A stretch of 64,000 nt of DNA from Herminiimonas sp. (GCA_028292665.1 JAQGLW010000007.1:1-64000); one strand, 5' to 3'. Counted from the stretch's first letter, positions 36,195 to 45,109 are shown. The notes: generated from the letters alone by a model not told the origin. Made by a program: numbers and translations.

Positions 36195-37910
36195 TCATTT
36201 TTCCAGAATGAACGACCCGATCGCCAGCGCATCGAGCGGCGTCGAGCAAAACGATTCGACCGCATCGCGCGGCGTGCAGACGACCGGTTCGCCGCGCGTG
36301 TTGAACGACGTATTGATCAGTACCGGCACTCCGGTGCGTTGCGCGAAGGCATGCAGCAAATCGTAATAAAGCGCATGTTGCGACCGGTTGATGGTTTGCA
36401 CCCTGGCCGTGCCGTCGACATGCCGCACCGCCGGTATCCGTTCGGCCTTGTCGGGCTTCACATCGTAGACAAACAGCATGAACGGCGCCGTTTCTCCATC
36501 GACGAACCAGCCGGCGGCTTGCTCTTCCAGCACCACCGGGGCGACCGGACGGAAATCTTCGCGGTCCTTGATCTGGTTCAAATGGCTTTGCATCGCGGCA
36601 TCGATCGGCGACGCCAGGATCGAGCGCGCGCCGAGCGCGCGCGGTCCGAATTCCATGCGGCCCTGGAACCATCCGATCACTTTATTCTGCGCCAGCAAAT
36701 CGGCAGCCGTTTCGGCAACGTCGGCTACCCGCCGGTACCGCAATTTAGAATAGCGCAGAAACTGTTCGATTTCACTGTCGTCGTAGGCAGGTCCCAGAAA
36801 CGCATGATCCATCCGCCAGCGCCGTTCCGCGCTATGGCCGCGTTGCGCGGAATCGATCCACAGCGCCGCGCCCAAGGACGTTCCCGCATCGCCCGCGGCA
36901 GGCTGGATCCAGACCTGCGAAAATTTCCTGTCGTTGCGCACTTTCGCATTCATCACGCAATTCAACGCGACGCCGCCGGCCATGCACAGATTTTCTTCTC
37001 CGGTTTCGCGCTGCAGCCAGCCGGTCATTTTCAGCACGGTTTCTTCCAGCACCAACTGCAGGGACCGGGCGATATCCATATGATGCTGCGTCATTTCGGC
37101 GCCGCGCTCGCGCGGCGGGCCGAACAGTTTTTCCCATTCGACCGGCATCACCTCGTATTCCCCCTCGCCCTGGTACTTGACGATGTCGCGCAACAGCGGC
37201 GCATAAATCGGCTGGCCGAACGACGCCAATGCCATCACCTTGTATTCATCGGACGAATGCAGGAAGCCGAGGTAATCGGTCACCGCTTCGTACAGCAGGC
37301 CGAGCGAGTGCGGCAGATCGACCTGCTTGATGCGGCGGTAACGGCGGTCCCGGTAGACGCCGTAACTGGTGGTCGCGCGTTCGCCGCGGCCGTCCATCGT
37401 CAATACCGCGCAGGATTCGAACGGCGCGGCCAGGAATGCGCTCGCCTCGTGCGCCAGATGATGTTCGACGAAATGCCATTGGTACGGCCCGTCATGCCGC
37501 GCGCCGCGAAAGCGCTTTTTCAGATGATGCGGCGCGCCGCCGGCCAGCTGGCGCGGCGCATTGACGATATAGGACAGGAACAGCGGATCCCACGGCGACA
37601 GCCATTCCGATGCGTGCGCCGAAGGTTGCAGCGGCAACCGGATCGATGCGTCGTTCGCAGCCGCTCCGGGCAAAAGATACGGATCGTACGAATAAGCGAT
37701 ATGCGCGACATCGGTCAGCACGATGTCCGCTTCCCGCAAACAATAATCAATCGCATGAAACGGCAGTTGCCAGGTCGTGAAAGGCACCGGGCGCTTGCCA
37801 TGCTTGACCCGCGTGAAACGCTCCTCTTCCGCAGCGGCGATCACTGTGCCGTCGCCGACCAGGCAAGCGGAACAATCGTGATAAGCGGCGTTGATGCCTA
37901 AGGTATACAC
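36195..37910 (-). CDS. Carbamoyltransferase (NodU/CmcH family)
   Basis: A 571-residue enzyme with the two domains of the family. The N-terminal part has GINAAYHDCSACLVGDG and the metal motif HHLAHEASAF. The C-terminal YrdC-like part contains MEFGPRALGARSILASP. These enzymes move a carbamoyl group from carbamoyl phosphate (via carbamoyl-adenylate) to a hydroxyl, for example on Nod-factor sugars or antibiotics. Here, between glycosyltransferases, it probably decorates a surface glycan. The start at 37910 is 39 bases after the GT4 stop, with GGAG about 8 bases upstream. Confidence 0.92.
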   Translation of the reverse strand: MYTLGINAAYHDCSACLVGDGTVIAAAEEERFTRVKHGKRPVPFTTWQLPFHAIDYCLREADIVLTDVAHIAYSYDPYLLPGAAANDASIRLPLQPSAHASEWLSPWDPLFLSYIVNAPRQLAGGAPHHLKKRFRGARHDGPYQWHFVEHHLAHEASAFLAAPFESCAVLTMDGRGERATTSYGVYRDRRYRRIKQVDLPHSLGLLYEAVTDYLGFLHSSDEYKVMALASFGQPIYAPLLRDIVKYQGEGEYEVMPVEWEKLFGPPRERGAEMTQHHMDIARSLQLVLEETVLKMTGWLQRETGEENLCMAGGVALNCVMNAKVRNDRKFSQVWIQPAAGDAGTSLGAALWIDSAQRGHSAERRWRMDHAFLGPAYDDSEIEQFLRYSKLRYRRVADVAETAADLLAQNKVIGWFQGRMEFGPRALGARSILASPIDAAMQSHLNQIKDREDFRPVAPVVLEEQAAGWFVDGETAPFMLFVYDVKPDKAERIPAVRHVDGTARVQTINRSQHALYYDLLHAFAQRTGVPVLINTSFNTRGEPVVCTPRDAVESFCSTPLDALAIGSFILEK

Positions 37911-37949
37911 GGATACTCCGGCTGAAAATCATCTGTCCCGATTGCCGTA

Positions 37950-39248
37950 CTAACCGGCAACCTGCGATTGCGGCGAAGCGGATTGCATCGCCGCGCTGTA
38001 TATGACATCGGTCTCCTGCACCGACTGCATCGCGGCCTCATATACATCGGCGATCTGCGCTGCCACGCTGCGCCAGGTAAAGCTCTGATATGCGCGGCGC
38101 ATTCCGGCCCAGCCGAAACGTTGCGCCATCTGCGGATGCCGGTGCAGCCATGCCAGCTTTTGCGCCAGCACCTCGGGATCTTTCGGCGGCACCAGGTAGC
38201 CGGTCTGGCCATCGAGCACCGTGCTCTTGATGCCGCCCACTGCAGTACCCACCACCGGCGTGCCGCATGCCATCGCCTCGATCGGCGTGATGCCGAACGG
38301 CTCGTACCACGGCGTCGTCACGAACACATTCGCCGCACTGTAGTAATAGCGCAGCTGCGCGCGCGGACGCTGCCCGGTAAAAGTGACGTTGCGTTCCACG
38401 CCGAGCGATTTGGTCAATTCCATCAGATGTCCGATTTCCGGCGTACGGCAGGGGTCGGGCTCGGACGCATTGCCGCCCACTATCAGCAGGCGTGCATGCA
38501 GGCGATGCCTTTTTTTTAACGCCGCGACCGCGTGAATGACGTTGTCGACGCCCTTGCGCGGCACCATCCGGCCCAATTGCAATATGACGAATTCCTCTTC
38601 GCCGATTCCCAGTTCCTGGCGCGCGCCGATCGTCACCGGCCAGAATTCTTCCGGGTCGAAGCCGCACGGCACAATATCGATCCGGCTTGCATCCGCACCG
38701 TACAGCTGCTGCATATCCGCCTTGTCCTGCGGGCACTCGGCGATGATGCGGTCGGCGTCCCGCATCAGCCGCTCTTCGATGGCAAAGCGGATATCGGGAA
38801 ATGCATCCGCTTGTCCCTGGCACAGACGCCGGACCCGGCCGAGTGCGTGGAACGTCATCACGAACGGGATTCCCATCGTCTGCTTGATCTGTTGCGCTAC
38901 CATGCCCGACATGAAAAAATTGGCATGAATGATGTCGTACCGGACTCTTTGCCGGCGTGCAAAACGCAGCACGAAGCGCCCGAATTCTTCCATGAAAGGC
39001 AGCATCATTTCCTTGGCGATGAATCGTGCGGGTCCCGCCGGAACATTGATTACCCGTATCCCCGGCAACCAGTTGACGATCAACTGCTGCGCTTCGGCAT
39101 CGCGCCGGGTAAAGATGTCGACCAGACAGCCCTTGCGTGCAAGCTGTTTGGCAAGATGAGCGACATAGACGTTTTGTCCGCCGCTGTCGGTGCCGCCGAC
39201 CAATGCCAGAGGAGAGGCATGTTCACTGATCAGAGCAATTTTTCTCAT
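37950..39248 (-). CDS. Glycosyltransferase family 4 (sucrose-synthase/MshA-like)
   Basis: A 432-residue GT-B enzyme. The start at 39248 has GAGG 9 bases upstream and begins directly at the first strand (MRKIALISEHASPLALVGG). The loop TDSGGQNVYVAHLA is typical of sucrose-phosphate-synthase and MshA-like GT4 enzymes. The donor-binding half has PFGITPIEAMACGTPVVGT. It is the first gene of a four-gene glycan operon. It is preceded by a sigma-54-type promoter at 39299 and a large palindrome at 39342. Donor and acceptor sugars cannot be deduced. Confidence 0.9.
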   Translation of the reverse strand: MRKIALISEHASPLALVGGTDSGGQNVYVAHLAKQLARKGCLVDIFTRRDAEAQQLIVNWLPGIRVINVPAGPARFIAKEMMLPFMEEFGRFVLRFARRQRVRYDIIHANFFMSGMVAQQIKQTMGIPFVMTFHALGRVRRLCQGQADAFPDIRFAIEERLMRDADRIIAECPQDKADMQQLYGADASRIDIVPCGFDPEEFWPVTIGARQELGIGEEEFVILQLGRMVPRKGVDNVIHAVAALKKRHRLHARLLIVGGNASEPDPCRTPEIGHLMELTKSLGVERNVTFTGQRPRAQLRYYYSAANVFVTTPWYEPFGITPIEAMACGTPVVGTAVGGIKSTVLDGQTGYLVPPKDPEVLAQKLAWLHRHPQMAQRFGWAGMRRAYQSFTWRSVAAQIADVYEAAMQSVQETDVIYSAAMQSASPQSQVAG

Positions 39249-39298
39249 GGTTGTCGCCCTCATTGTTGTTCGCATTGTCAATACAGTTGCTCTGTAAA

Positions 39299-39314
39299 AG
39301 CAAGCGACGTACCC
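39299..39314 (-). promoter_or_regulatory. Sigma-54-type promoter of the GT4-carbamoyltransferase-GT9-uxs operon
   Basis: Minus-strand sequence GGGTACG-TCGC-TTGCT. Spacing is exact and the -12 box perfect, with two mismatches in the -24 box. Expected start is near 39288, about 40 bases before the GT4 ATG. The palindrome just upstream strengthens the call. Confidence 0.5.
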
Positions 39315-39341
39315 ACCGCCGCGATTTTTTCGCGTTCGGTC

Positions 39342-39389
39342 AGAACCGCTTCGAGAACCGCTTCTCGAAGCGGTTCTCGAAGCGGTTCT
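39342..39389. repeat. 48-bp near-perfect palindrome, probable regulator binding site
   Basis: Left arm 39342-39364 and right arm 39367-39389 are exact reverse complements (23 bases each) around a 2-base centre TC. Each arm contains the unit GAACCGCTTC twice, so the unit occurs four times, two in each direction. It lies about 78 bases upstream of the predicted sigma-54 start site of the GT4 operon, a typical place for an enhancer-binding protein. As RNA it would form a very stable hairpin, so a terminator of the upstream antiporter/PQ-loop transcript is an alternative. No T run follows on the minus strand. Confidence 0.8.
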
Positions 39390-39554
39390 CGATATCGCCC
39401 GTATTTACGCAAGGCATTGCACCGCGAGTAATAAATACCGAGCAAGGTAAAAAATTCCCCGTTCCGGGCAGGTCCGCCGGCCTTGAGCGGCCATGAAACA
39501 GTTACCGGCAGTCCGGCGGAAGGAGCAGATGGAAGGAAGTATGCGGAAGTCCTG

Positions 39555-39860
39555 TCACTTGGCTTCCGGCGCGCCGGCGGATTTGCGCGCCGCGATACGT
39601 TTGTTGCGCATGTAAATGCATTGCCCTGCGACAGCAGTCATCAGAATGAAAGCGTTGGCAACGACGAACACCCAGTTTTCGACCAGTGCGCTATAGATGA
39701 CAAAGCCGGTCGAGGCGGCGACCTGTCCGATAAAAAGCCAGTGCGAAACGCCTTCGCTGCTTTTGGTGCGCCACTGCGTATACACCTGGCGCGAGATCGT
39801 CAGCACCAATATCGCGGCGCTGATCCATCCCACCACATCTGTCATCATGTCCATTTTCAT
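39555..39860 (-). CDS. PQ-loop/SemiSWEET-like small membrane protein
   Basis: A 101-residue protein with three hydrophobic segments: VGWISAAILVLTISRQVY, HWLFIGQVAASTGFVIYSAL and VFVVANAFILMTAVAGQCIY. The PQ-loop-like helix matches single-unit SWEET/MtN3 sugar transporters (SemiSWEET), which work as dimers. The start at 39860 is the first of two close ATGs (39860, 39854), with AGGG upstream suiting the second. It follows the antiporter gene by 28 bases. The sugar role is inferred from the family and the glycan genes downstream. Confidence 0.7.
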   Translation of the reverse strand: MKMDMMTDVVGWISAAILVLTISRQVYTQWRTKSSEGVSHWLFIGQVAASTGFVIYSALVENWVFVVANAFILMTAVAGQCIYMRNKRIAARKSAGAPEAK

Positions 39861-39888
39861 CGACCCTGTTCGATGCGATGCCGGTACG

Positions 39889-41202
39889 TCACGAAATTTT
39901 CCGGCCGGCACGCTTGTAATACAGCTCCATCAACGGCGTCGATGAAATGCCGTGAACCACAATCGAAACGGCGACTACGGTTACCACCAGCGAAACAAAA
40001 CGTTGCGTCATGTCCGGCAGCCATCGATATTGCAACGCGAACATCAGGTAATAAAGCGAGCCGATGCCCCGAATGCCGAACCATGCCATCAGCCCGCGCT
40101 GCAACGGATAGTGCCGTGCGCCGATCAGCGCCACGCCTACCGCTACAGGGCGCACCACAAGAAACAGCAGGGCGGCGATGACGAAGCCTTCGCCGGAAAA
40201 CCCGCTTTCGGACAAGATGACGCCGAGCAAAAGCACCATCGCAAATTCGGCAATATGTTCGAGCTGCTGGTTAAATCCAAGCACCATTTCGGTCATGTAG
40301 GCCGGCGCCTTGTCAGGATCGGTCGCGACCGCGTCTTCTTCGCCGTTCGCCACCGCGCCGATCACGGCTTTCGGATCTCTCGCACCGCTTGCCTTGTATT
40401 CGATCCGCCGCACCGCAACGCCGGTCGCAAACACGGCAATGAATCCGATGCCGTGCGCCAGTTGGGCCAATCCGTACGACAGCGCAATCAGGCCCAGCGT
40501 CAGAAATTCCTCCATGCCGAGGGCCGACTGATAATGATGGCGCAGATAGACCACCAGACGCCCGACGCCCCATCCCATCAGCCAGCCGCAGCCCAGGCCG
40601 GCGGCAATTCCCCATAACGCCTGCAGCACCGACCAGCCGCTCAGGTAAGAGCCGGCCTCGGGCACCGCGAGCAGGCCCAGTCCCAGCATCACGAATGGAT
40701 AAGTGGTGCCGTCGTTCAAGCCGCCTTCGCCCGATAGACTGAATCTGATCCGGTCGCGGTCGCCGGCATCCTTTATCTGTACGTCCGATGCCAGAATCGG
40801 ATCGGTCGGCGCCAGAATCGCAGCCAGCAGAATCGCCGCACCCAGCGGCAAATGCAGCACGAACACGCCGATCAGCGCCAGCAGTCCGATCGTGAGCAGC
40901 ATCGCGACGACGCCGAGCCGTATCGGCAACCACCATAACTTGTCCGACAGCGGCACGCGCAGCTTGAGCCCTACTGTAAACAAGGAAATCAATAACGCGA
41001 TTTCCGTTACGGCGGTCAACAGCGGCGCATGCGCGGTGTAATTGATCGAAACCAGTCCCGCACCGCTGGAGCCCAATATGAATCCGATCGGCAGGTAAAA
41101 CATGGCCGGGCTCAGAGGCAGCCGCCGCAATACCGATTCCATCAAGCCCATCGATATCAATAACGCGCCTACGATCAGGTACCAGGTCGTTGCAGTGTCG
41201 AT
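39889..41202 (-). CDS. Cation:proton antiporter (CPA1/NhaP-like), probable ATC start
   Basis: A multi-pass Na+(K+)/H+ exchanger with about 12 membrane segments. The conserved core has LLAAILAPTDPILASDVQ and GLNDGTTYPFVMLGLG, where the Asp residues take part in exchange. The first available normal start codons are TTG 41160 or ATG 41151, but these would cut the first membrane helix. The same frame is open upstream. AGGAG at 41212-41208 is followed after 5 bases by ATC (41202), which would give (M)DTATTWYLIVGALLISMGL, a complete first helix of the kind seen in homologues. I therefore propose 41202 (437 residues). An ATG-to-ATC mutation or base error is possible. Confidence 0.82.
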   Translation of the reverse strand: MDTATTWYLIVGALLISMGLMESVLRRLPLSPAMFYLPIGFILGSSGAGLVSINYTAHAPLLTAVTEIALLISLFTVGLKLRVPLSDKLWWLPIRLGVVAMLLTIGLLALIGVFVLHLPLGAAILLAAILAPTDPILASDVQIKDAGDRDRIRFSLSGEGGLNDGTTYPFVMLGLGLLAVPEAGSYLSGWSVLQALWGIAAGLGCGWLMGWGVGRLVVYLRHHYQSALGMEEFLTLGLIALSYGLAQLAHGIGFIAVFATGVAVRRIEYKASGARDPKAVIGAVANGEEDAVATDPDKAPAYMTEMVLGFNQQLEHIAEFAMVLLLGVILSESGFSGEGFVIAALLFLVVRPVAVGVALIGARHYPLQRGLMAWFGIRGIGSLYYLMFALQYRWLPDMTQRFVSLVVTVVAVSIVVHGISSTPLMELYYKRAGRKIS

Positions 41203-41420
41203 AGAAGCTCCTGTTTTTATGCTGAAAATAGAGGCAATAAAAATCGCACGAAGACCGGTGTCTGCGTGCGCCGCTTACAAACGGTTGCTGCAGGAAATTT
41301 TTAGAGCGTTTGCATAGCGATGAAAGACATGGCCGCATTCATCGGGTTGCGCCAAGCCGCCTCTCCCCCGCAGCCGTCCGGATGCAAGAGGGAGAGGCAG
41401 GCGGCTTTCCGGAACCGATG

Positions 41421-42629
41421 TCAGGGCGGCGGCTGGATATCGATACGCTTTCCGCGCCGGGCGGTCTGGGCCGATATCGGAATCGTGATTTCGAGCACGC
41501 CGTCGCGCATCGACGCCTGCACCGAATTCGGGTCGACTCCTTCCGGCAACGGGATCATCCGGTAGAAACGTCCATACGAACGCTCCGAACGCTGGTAGCC
41601 TTGCGCGGCGGTTTGCCGGTTTTCTTCGCGGCGTTCGCCTTCGATGGTCAGTTTGTCGTTGTTGATTTCAATCTGCACGTCTTCTTTCCTGATCCCCGGC
41701 AAATCGGCGCAGATCACCAGCCGGTTGTCGCGTTGGCTGATTTCCACCGGCGGCATCCATTTTCCGGCCAGTCCGCCCTGCCCGCCGAATCTGGTCGACA
41801 TCGGCCGTCCGATGAATCGTTCGAACAGCTGATCCATTTCATCCGTCATCTTGCGCATCATCACCATCGGCTCTTCCCAGCCTTGCAGCAGATTGGGAAG
41901 CCACGCTTGCGGGCCGCTCGACTTGGGCGCCGCACCGGATTCCTGATTGTCGATATCGATCCTGCTGCCGGCTTGCCGGGCGTCCTGGCCTCCGCCGCCC
42001 TGTCCCGTACCGCCATGGGCCTGTTGCGTATTGCTCATCGTAGCGGAAGCGCCGCTGGCCGCAGCCGGCTGACCGGATTGCAGCGCATCCTGCCGTTCGC
42101 GCCCGGTCTGCCCCACGGCTTTGCCGATGCCGCCATCGCTTGCATCGCCTGCAATATTTCCCTGCGGCGACGCCGGCCGGCTGCCGTGAATCTCACCGCG
42201 CCATGCGCCGGATTCGCCGCCCTGCGCCTCGAGCAGCTTTTTAAAGCGGGCCAGATCCTGTTCGACCCGATGCGCGGTTTTCTGTTCATCGGCAGTGTCG
42301 GACGAAACGTTTGCCGGCTCCCACTCCATTATGATTTGCACTCTGGTCTTGTCCGCTTGCATCGGTTGAAACTCGAGGCTGCCGATATGTTTCGGTCCGC
42401 TGGTATCGCGCCACGCGATGCGCTGATCGGGCACCTGATCGGTGATTTCGGAATCCCACTCGACTTCCTGGCCGTTCCTGTCGGCGCGCCAGTGCAAATG
42501 CGCATCATCGAGCTGACGCACTTCGCGGACGCCTTCCATGAAGCGGGGGAATTCCGTAAACTGCGTCCATTGGTTATAGACGGCATGTAATGGGACATTG
42601 ACTTCGATTGACTGCTGAATCCTTGCCAT
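41421..42629 (-). CDS. SRPBCC-Hsp20 fusion protein
   Basis: A 402-residue two-domain protein. The start at 42629 has AAGGAG 7 bases upstream. Residues 2-150 resemble an SRPBCC/polyketide-cyclase-like lipid-binding domain (QQSIEVNVPLHAVYNQWTQF, then FMEGVREVRQLDD). Residues 150-270 are a glycine- and glutamine-rich linker. Residues about 293-395 form an alpha-crystallin domain (RLVICADLPGIRKEDVQIEI, ending GVLEITIPI), as in small heat-shock proteins. Small Hsp20 chaperones hold unfolding proteins. The fused SRPBCC domain may tether it to a hydrophobic ligand or membrane. No frame break separates the parts, though an internal Met (MSNTQQ) exists in the linker. A sigma-54-type promoter lies about 85 bases upstream. 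Confidence 0.88.
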   Translation of the reverse strand: MARIQQSIEVNVPLHAVYNQWTQFTEFPRFMEGVREVRQLDDAHLHWRADRNGQEVEWDSEITDQVPDQRIAWRDTSGPKHIGSLEFQPMQADKTRVQIIMEWEPANVSSDTADEQKTAHRVEQDLARFKKLLEAQGGESGAWRGEIHGSRPASPQGNIAGDASDGGIGKAVGQTGRERQDALQSGQPAAASGASATMSNTQQAHGGTGQGGGGQDARQAGSRIDIDNQESGAAPKSSGPQAWLPNLLQGWEEPMVMMRKMTDEMDQLFERFIGRPMSTRFGGQGGLAGKWMPPVEISQRDNRLVICADLPGIRKEDVQIEINNDKLTIEGERREENRQTAAQGYQRSERSYGRFYRMIPLPEGVDPNSVQASMRDGVLEITIPISAQTARRGKRIDIQPPP

Positions 42630-42711
42630 CGCACAACTCCTTTCACTGCAACAGCCGTTGAACGACACGGCTTTTTCAACGTTATCGGCATAGGCATTAT
42701 CGATAGTGCCG

Positions 42712-42727
42712 TGCAATTTCCATACCA
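42712..42727 (-). promoter_or_regulatory. Sigma-54-type promoter upstream of the SRPBCC-Hsp20 gene
   Basis: Minus-strand sequence TGGTATG-GAAA-TTGCA has exact spacing, a perfect -12 box and two pyrimidine changes in the -24 box. Expected start is near 42700, about 70 bases before the ATG at 42629. Confidence 0.5.
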
Positions 42728-42865
42728 TCAACAGTGTCGCCGGAACCGGAATACATCGTCTCCGATTCCTTGTCATGAAGCAGCGCAGTGTGCCGCCATA
42801 TGCGTTCACGCTTCATTGCACCGGATTGAATCGCGGCAATATTTGGACAACCGTTTCTGTAAAAT

Positions 42866-43051
42866 TTACAGCACTCGCGTAGCGCTTACAGCGGGAATTT
42901 TCATGCCTTCGCCATCAGCATGGTTCTTGCTGTACCGGACAATGGCATCGCTGCGCGAACCCGTGCCTGAAGGCGTCGCGGGCGCGAACCAAATTTCATG
43001 CATGTGGTCGATAACGCTGGTTATATCGAGCGGATAATTAAAGTCTTCCAT
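42866..43051 (-). CDS. Small hypothetical protein
   Basis: A 61-residue frame from the ATG at 43051, with AGG 8 bases upstream (MEDFNYPLDITSVIDHMHEI at the start). There is no signal peptide, membrane segment or recognisable family. It lies alone in a 515-base gap between the Hsp20-fusion and Atm1-type genes. The rest of that gap contains only the Hsp20-fusion promoter. It may not be a gene. Confidence 0.3.
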   Translation of the reverse strand: MEDFNYPLDITSVIDHMHEIWFAPATPSGTGSRSDAIVRYSKNHADGEGMKIPAVSATRVL

Positions 43052-43144
43052 CGTCGCTGCCTGATGTGCAGCTGCATCACGGTTCGGCCGAAATACGCAT
43101 CGTTCGAACCGCAACGATTTTCAATCGGAGATAAGTGAATCAGC

Positions 43145-44932
43145 ATGTCGCAGCCGCATCGCCATCAGCACGACGACCATATAATACGTAACCTGTGGCA
43201 GGTAATGTCGGCCTACCGCTGGCGTGTCGTCGGCGCGCTGGTTTTCCTGATCCTGGCTAAAGTCGCGAGCGTGTCTGTGCCGTTGGTGCTGAAGCGCATC
43301 GTCGACGCATTGTCGCGTCCCGAGCAGGTCGCGGCGCTGCCTGTCTTTCTTCTGGCCGGTTATGCGCTGCTGCGATTTTCCAGCACGCTGTTCAACGAAT
43401 TGCGCGACCTGCTGTTTTCCCGCGTCACGCAACGCACGGTCGCAAGCTATGCATTGGACGTGTTCATCCATCTGCATGCGCTGGGCGCGCGCTTCCACTC
43501 GCAACGCCGGATCGGCGGATTATTGCCGGATATCGACCGCGGCACCAACGGTATTGGATTTTTGCTCGGCATCGGATTGTTCACGCTGGTGCCGACGCTG
43601 ATCGAAATCGGCCTGGTGCTCGCCATCCTCGGTACGCGCTACAGCGGCTGGTATACCGGCATCATCAGCGTCACGTTCGTGATGTACACCGGATTCACGA
43701 TCCTGTTCACATCGCGCCGCACGATTTTCCAGCGCCGGGTCAACCGTCTCGACAGCAGCGCCAAGAGCCGTCTGGCCGACAGCCTGATCAACTACGACGC
43801 CGTCAAATATTTCACCAACGAGGCGCTGGAGGCGAATCGCTTTCACGACATCATGGAGCGCTGGACCGGCGCCGCGATCGATAACCAGAAGGCGCTGTTC
43901 ATTCTGCATGTCGGTCAAAGCGCAATCATCGCAATCGGCGTCGCATCCGTGATGCTGCTGGCCGGCCAGGACGTGATCGCGCATCAGATGACGGTCGGCG
44001 ATCTGGTGCTGATCAATGCTTTCATGCTGCAGATATGCCTGCCGCTGAACGCGTTGGGTTTTGTGTACCGCGAAGCGAAGGATGCATTGGTCAATGCGGA
44101 AAAGCTGTTTCAGCTGCTGCGCGAGCGGCCCGAAATCGATGAGCCGGACGATCTGCCGCCGCTTCAGGTCAGCCGGGCGGAAGTCGTATTCGAGCATGTC
44201 AGCTTCCACTACGATCCGGCCCGGCCGATCCTGTCGGATGTCAGTTTCCGGATTCCGCCCGGCCACACCGTGGCGGTGGTCGGCGGCAGCGGTTCCGGCA
44301 AATCGACGCTGGCGCGGCTGCTGCTGCGATTTTACGATGTCAGCGACGGCCGCATCATGATCGACGGCCAGGATATCCGCGGCGTCAGCACGGCCAGCCT
44401 GCGCAAGGCGATCGGCGTGGTGCCGCAGGATACCGTGTTGTTCAACGACACGATCGCCTACAACATCGCCTACGGCCGCAACGGCGCGTCGCCGGAGGAC
44501 ATCGCCGCGGCCGCCAAGGCAGCGCATGTCCATGACTTCATCAAGTCGCTGCCGCAACAATATGAAACGCCGGTGGGCGAGCGCGGCGTCAAATTATCCG
44601 GCGGCGAAAAGCAGCGCATCGCACTGGCGCGCGCGATGCTCAAGAATCCGCCGATCCTGATTTTCGATGAGGCGACTTCCGCGCTCGATTCGCGGTCGGA
44701 ACGCGCGATCCAGATCGAATTGGACCGCCTGTCTGCCGATCGGACCACGCTCGTCATTGCACACCGGCTATCGACCATTATCGGCGCCGATGAAATCCTG
44801 GTGCTGGAACGCGGCCGCATCGTCGAGCGCGGCACGCATGCCCAACTGCTGCTGCAAGGCGGCGTCTATGCCAACCTCTGGCAGCTGCAGCGGCGCGCAG
44901 AAAAACTCGAACAATCCGATCTGACGACCTGA
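43145..44932 (+). CDS. Atm1-type ABC exporter (membrane domain fused to ATPase)
   Basis: A 595-residue half-transporter. Residues about 20-310 hold six membrane segments. Residues about 345-580 hold the ATPase: Walker A VVGGSGSGKST, signature LSGGEKQRIALARAML and Walker B ILIFDEATSALD. The motif LADSLINYDAVKYFTNE in the membrane domain is typical of Atm1/HMT1-like exporters, which move glutathione-linked or iron-sulfur-related compounds and help metal tolerance. It works as a homodimer. The ATG at 43145 has only a distant GGAG. Another copper-linked protein (21125) is in the same window. Confidence 0.92.
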   Translation: MSQPHRHQHDDHIIRNLWQVMSAYRWRVVGALVFLILAKVASVSVPLVLKRIVDALSRPEQVAALPVFLLAGYALLRFSSTLFNELRDLLFSRVTQRTVASYALDVFIHLHALGARFHSQRRIGGLLPDIDRGTNGIGFLLGIGLFTLVPTLIEIGLVLAILGTRYSGWYTGIISVTFVMYTGFTILFTSRRTIFQRRVNRLDSSAKSRLADSLINYDAVKYFTNEALEANRFHDIMERWTGAAIDNQKALFILHVGQSAIIAIGVASVMLLAGQDVIAHQMTVGDLVLINAFMLQICLPLNALGFVYREAKDALVNAEKLFQLLRERPEIDEPDDLPPLQVSRAEVVFEHVSFHYDPARPILSDVSFRIPPGHTVAVVGGSGSGKSTLARLLLRFYDVSDGRIMIDGQDIRGVSTASLRKAIGVVPQDTVLFNDTIAYNIAYGRNGASPEDIAAAAKAAHVHDFIKSLPQQYETPVGERGVKLSGGEKQRIALARAMLKNPPILIFDEATSALDSRSERAIQIELDRLSADRTTLVIAHRLSTIIGADEILVLERGRIVERGTHAQLLLQGGVYANLWQLQRRAEKLEQSDLTT

Positions 44933-44964
44933 ACCAGGCCGTGCGGCGCCGCGGCGACAAACGA

Positions 44965-44980
44965 TGGAACAGGATTTGCA
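44965..44980 (+). promoter_or_regulatory. Sigma-54-type promoter of the GT2-radical SAM-GT4 operon
   Basis: TGGAACA-GGAT-TTGCA has exact spacing, a perfect -12 box and one key mismatch in the -24 box (A for C). Expected start is near 44992, leaving about 118 bases before the GT2 ATG at 45110. Confidence 0.5.
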
Positions 44981-45109
44981 TTCTCTGCTGCCGTTTTGCG
45001 AAAACGCGGTTTGGCCGTGCTTGATGCAACGCAAACATGCATGTACGGCATTGTTTCCCGCGCGATGCCGAAACGGATGAACAGGACCAATTGAGGCAGG
45101 ATAGTTCCC

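Noticed and set aside
39407-39424. Second sigma-54-like sequence upstream of the GT4 gene
   Set aside because: The GG and GC elements are one base too far apart; the match at 39299 has correct spacing.
42942-42957. Sigma-54-like sequence before the Atm1-type gene
   Set aside because: TGGCATC is present but the GC element is one base too close.
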